A DNA stretch of 64,000 nt, taken from assembly GCA_019096195.1 (NCBI GenBank), contig JAGTXK010000075.1, positions 358,433 through 422,432 of the forward strand, in the 5' to 3' direction. The notes under the pieces were generated by a model that was given only the letters and a program-made list of their open reading frames with translations, was not told the origin of the DNA and searched no databases. Origin of the DNA: Boletus sp. NGJ (taxonomy: Eukaryota > Basidiomycota > Agaricomycetes > Boletales > Boletaceae). Positions 61,073-64,000 of the stretch are shown in pieces; the first letter of the stretch is position 1, and every line of letters begins with the position of its first letter. A program made the position numbers and the translations under genes.

Positions 61073-62420
61073 TATTACAGTTGTGGAAGGGGGTATACCT
61101 TTTTCACTACTGACACCCTCTCCTGGGCTCTGGGATGACCTCCACTTCGATTCCTTTTTGACTTGGGGTTCCCCATGCATGCCTACACAAGCATTGCCTC
61201 ACTCTGCCTACCTCTAGGCAATGCAACACCACTTCTATGGCTGTGGTATAGCCCTCTATTTCACCTTTTCTATTTCATTTTCAGATCTGATCTTAGACAT
61301 TGCCTCCTTGGCTGTGTTCTCTCATACATAGCTCAGTATTTCCAATACTCCATTTGCCTGATGTTCCAAAGATCTCCACATGGTAATATTAGATCTTTGT
61401 TACGATTCCTCCCCTTTTCCCTTTTTCTTTCTTCCTAGTCTTCCTCGCCCTTACTTTGTCCTCCTAATTCCCCTGGGACCATTCACTACACAGTGAGACC
61501 CCGTGTAGTCAAGGCCGACCTTCGCACCTCATGCATCATGTGTACTTCTACGCTGACTTCATACGGAAGATCCCTTCTATTTTCCACTCCATAGGATCTC
61601 TCCGGTGCTGCAGCTTACTCATCCTTTTCCCACGCTTCAGTATGTATATAAACCCTACCTCTGTAGTCGATCCCGCAATTTACACCTACTTGGTGAACTT
61701 TCATCATCGTTCCTCCAGACCTCTATAAGTCGTCGTTCTACTTTGAGTGAACACTTCTTCTATGTCTCAACTTCACTCTCTGTAGTGAACTCTTGATTAT
61801 GACAAGGAAGACCCTTTGTCGTCGAACCCTTGACCCTACGACGAGGAAGACCCTCCGTTGTCGAACTCCTGACCCCATCCAGGGATTACGTCACCTCGTA
61901 GCTTATTGGGCTACTTCCTTTGACCCCAGTAGCTTGTCGCTACTCGACCACCCAAGTCTATGCCTGTCCCTACCTGGGGTAGTCATAACAATCTTTGATC
62001 TCATATTACCTTATATGATATGAAGCCTGCCCTAGATAGGACAGGTCTATTTATACAGGTGTCCGCCCTTCATGTATTTCCCTAACCTTGATCTACACTA
62101 ATCAACCTGGATGTATATCATTTCTGCTTCTCCATCAACTGCTATTTCTAGAAGTTAAAGCTGGAAGCATTGCTTCTCATTGCACTAGTGATTGCTATAA
62201 TCACTAGCTTCTTTGTTTGCTTTGTGACCTGTTAGGTCAAGATGAAGTTGCCCTCCCTGTTATTGGACCAGGGTTATAAGAGGTGCCTATTCTACAAGGA
62301 TAGAGCAGGTAGTAACAACCTTGCAGAGCATACATTGTGGACGGTTGCTGCTCTGTTGATATGTTGGGAGCTGGAACATCTTTGTTGCTCACGTGTCATT
62401 GTTAGGTGGTTATCCTAACA
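61073..62420 (+). mobile_element. Older LTR 'C' of the A/B family, split by LTR 'E'
   Basis: It starts TATTACAGTTGTGGAAGGGG (a decayed TGTTAC) right after the transposase end and finishes TTATCCTAACA at 62420. It shares the A/B landmarks: GAAGGGGGTA start, CATTGCCTCCTTGGCTGTGT and GAAGCCTGCCCTAGAT. Without the nested LTR E it is about 750 bp and lacks the minisatellite. I see no matching target duplication, so it may belong to a rearranged or recombined element. Confidence 0.7.
61398..61990 (+). mobile_element. Solo LTR 'E', a different and younger family, nested in LTR 'C'
   Basis: 593 bp beginning TGTTACGATTCC and ending GTAGTCATAACA. The 5-bp target duplication ATCTT flanks it at 61393-61397 and 61991-61995. 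Internally it has a TATA-like TATATAAACCC at about 61646 and a direct repeat ending TCGTCGAACCCTTGACC / TTGTCGAACTCCTGACC. Unlike its surroundings it is CpG-rich (about 24 CpG by hand count). Orientation is given by the TATA-like box. Confidence 0.88.
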
Positions 62421-64000
62421 CAGTTAAAGCCTCGCTACAGTACTCACCAGCCAACTGAACCCTTGCCTATCTAGAGGAAGGAAGAGTAGCTCACCTTAGG
62501 TTCACTCAGGTCATGTGTCCCATTGTTATGAGGTCATATGTAACAATGCCATCACTAGATGGTGAGTCAGCTACAATTGGATGCATCAGTGCTAGCAATT
62601 GCATATGATATTTTCAATGAGAATGAAGGTGATGAGAAAGTAGGTTAAATATATCTACTATACTATCATTACATTATTTTCCCACTCATAAATACTGCAC
62701 TGAGCTTCTCAGCATTTTCTGGGAGTGCTTATTAATAACTTGACAGTCTCATTTCTTCTTCACATTCATATCCTCATCATGTATCCATCAAATACACAAG
62801 CGACCCTAGGCTCTTCATTTCCCTGAGATGCAGATGACTTGTTCAGCCCATCATTTCCTTTCCAGATAGGTCTGATGTCTCAATTCACACCTGAATTTAT
62901 GCAATGGGCACAACTGACTGGCCTGGGGCTTCTACCCCAGGTGTTCCAAGGCTTTGCTATGTTCAATCAAGTAAGCTGGGAACCATCCAAGAAATCCTAG
63001 ATGACATAGTTTTTTTTAGGGCACATATACATAGGATCTAGCACAAATGATGCATATATTGCAAGAAAAGTGCAAGAATCTTAAAGCTCAGCTTGCAAGT
63101 ATGGCTGCCAAGCAAGGTTTTATAAAGTATATGTATATTTATGTTGTTCTTATGTCTTAGCTCTACTGATATCAAAAAAAAAAAACTAGAATCCATACTA
63201 CAGTGCGAAGTTTTCTATCTCAAGAAGCTCTGGGCAATCTAGCACTCATTGTCCACAGTTTGGCCACACTGCCAGCAATTGGCAGGAGACCTGTGGTCAG
63301 TAATGTTAATATTGATCAACCCAGCCCTGCAACACACCCTGCTGTCAAATTTTGGATCAAGGCTGACTGAGATGCATGGAAGGTGAAAGCAGTGTTGTAA
63401 ACTCACCTCATATGAGTTCAGACAGTAGTAGCTTACATAAGCAGTACCTATTTTGGACTGCTAGTACTGTAGTTTTTTCTTTAGTGACTACACTATGGTT
63501 TTCTACATGTGGAAAATCACCGAGCAGGGAATACATTATACTTAAAAGTCAGTGATGGTAATGGGCTCTCTGCTAAGAGAATTAGAAGTATTTAATCAAT
63601 AATGTGCAGCATCTGGGAAGACCTCACCAGTGAAGACAAAGCCCCTCCAATATGGTGATGTGCTACAGCAGTTGTTCACAAAGAGATGCATGATACTATG
63701 CACAGAGAATAACCACTGCTAATGCTACAGTATGTACTAATGGATGGAAGTTGGACCATCTGATTACCATCACATATCTAGGCTGGAGATGATCATACCT
63801 CAAAGCATAGAGTTTATTGAAGGGAAAGATAAGTATTAAAAGGGAACCACATGATGGTGATATCAATGAGACCAACAATAGCAAGAATGATGACAAGGAA
63901 GAGGATGATGAGAATGAGAATGGGAATGGGAACAATAATGAAAATGACAGTGCAGGCAAGAAGTGGAAATACAGGGCACTCAATAGCAGAGTTGTATCTG
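62421..64000. other. AT-rich repeat DNA with degraded coding remnants, no intact gene
   Basis: Short coding-like islands are broken by stops. One near 63050-63120 reads HILQEKCKNLKAQLASMAAKQ and looks like a coiled coil. One near 63736-63780 reads TNGWKLDHLITITYLGW. From 63811 to the right edge a frame stays open and encodes an acidic Asn-rich stretch ending KKWKYRALNSRVV. These may belong to one decayed transposon-associated or multicopy gene on the + strand; I cannot name it. Confidence 0.4.

Noticed and set aside
56510-62420. A complete LTR retrotransposon with gag-pol between two LTRs
   Set aside because: No protease, reverse transcriptase or integrase motifs occur between any LTR pair; coding remnants belong to a DNA transposase, and A, B and E each have their own target duplications as solo LTRs.

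Overview
The window is nuclear DNA of a filamentous basidiomycete, most likely an Agaricomycete. The evidence is dense genes with many short introns (about 46-70 nt), protein families typical of mushroom-forming fungi (wax-synthase-like acyltransferase, AsaB-like oxygenase, VWA protein, Red1-type zinc finger), and Agaricomycete-style transposon debris. I placed roughly 130 introns by hand, using splice signals, reading frame and family resemblance. No bacterial, plasmid or viral gene, CRISPR array, operon or tRNA was found.

From 1 to about 54.3 kb the DNA is gene-packed and CpG-rich. In order: the tail of an unknown gene; ERV46/ERGIC3; a coiled-coil protein; dipeptidyl-peptidase 5; MRT4; deoxyhypusine hydroxylase; an AsaB-like oxygenase; the p34/AAGAB adaptin-binding protein; CDC37; a Red1/ZFC3H1-type zinc-finger protein; an SRF/MCM1-type MADS-box factor; a wax-synthase-like MBOAT; a Ni/Co transporter; a Ras GEF; an unknown zinc-finger-like gene; an F-box/WD protein; GEM1/Miro; a VWA protein; a G-patch protein; NCA2; VPS37; RRP40; EAF6; proteasome RPT5; and an MDR-type ABC transporter. 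Most are housekeeping genes for secretory traffic, ribosome assembly and translation, RNA exosome, proteasome, chaperone and mitochondrial upkeep. Four divergent pairs start only 49-113 bp apart (MRT4/DOHH, F-box/GEM1, VPS37/RRP40, EAF6/RPT5).

Two features of the genic part stand out. About a dozen introns appear to use a GC instead of a GT donor, three of them in GEM1. The ABC transporter, last gene before the repeats, carries three single-base frame breaks within 650 bp although its splice sites and second half are intact.

At about 54.3 kb the sequence turns AT-rich and almost free of CpG. This block holds a decayed Tnp2-like DNA transposon broken by LTR insertions. Solo LTR B (TSD ATATT) sits in the transposase frame and is split by solo LTR A (TSD TTGAC). 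A truncated LTR D lies further in. LTR C lies at the transposase 3' end and is split by a third solo LTR, E (TSD ATCTT). CpG density rises in the order of insertion (host transposon and C lowest, then B, then A, then E), so nesting and CpG decay give the same relative ages. The last 1.6 kb holds degraded coding remnants.
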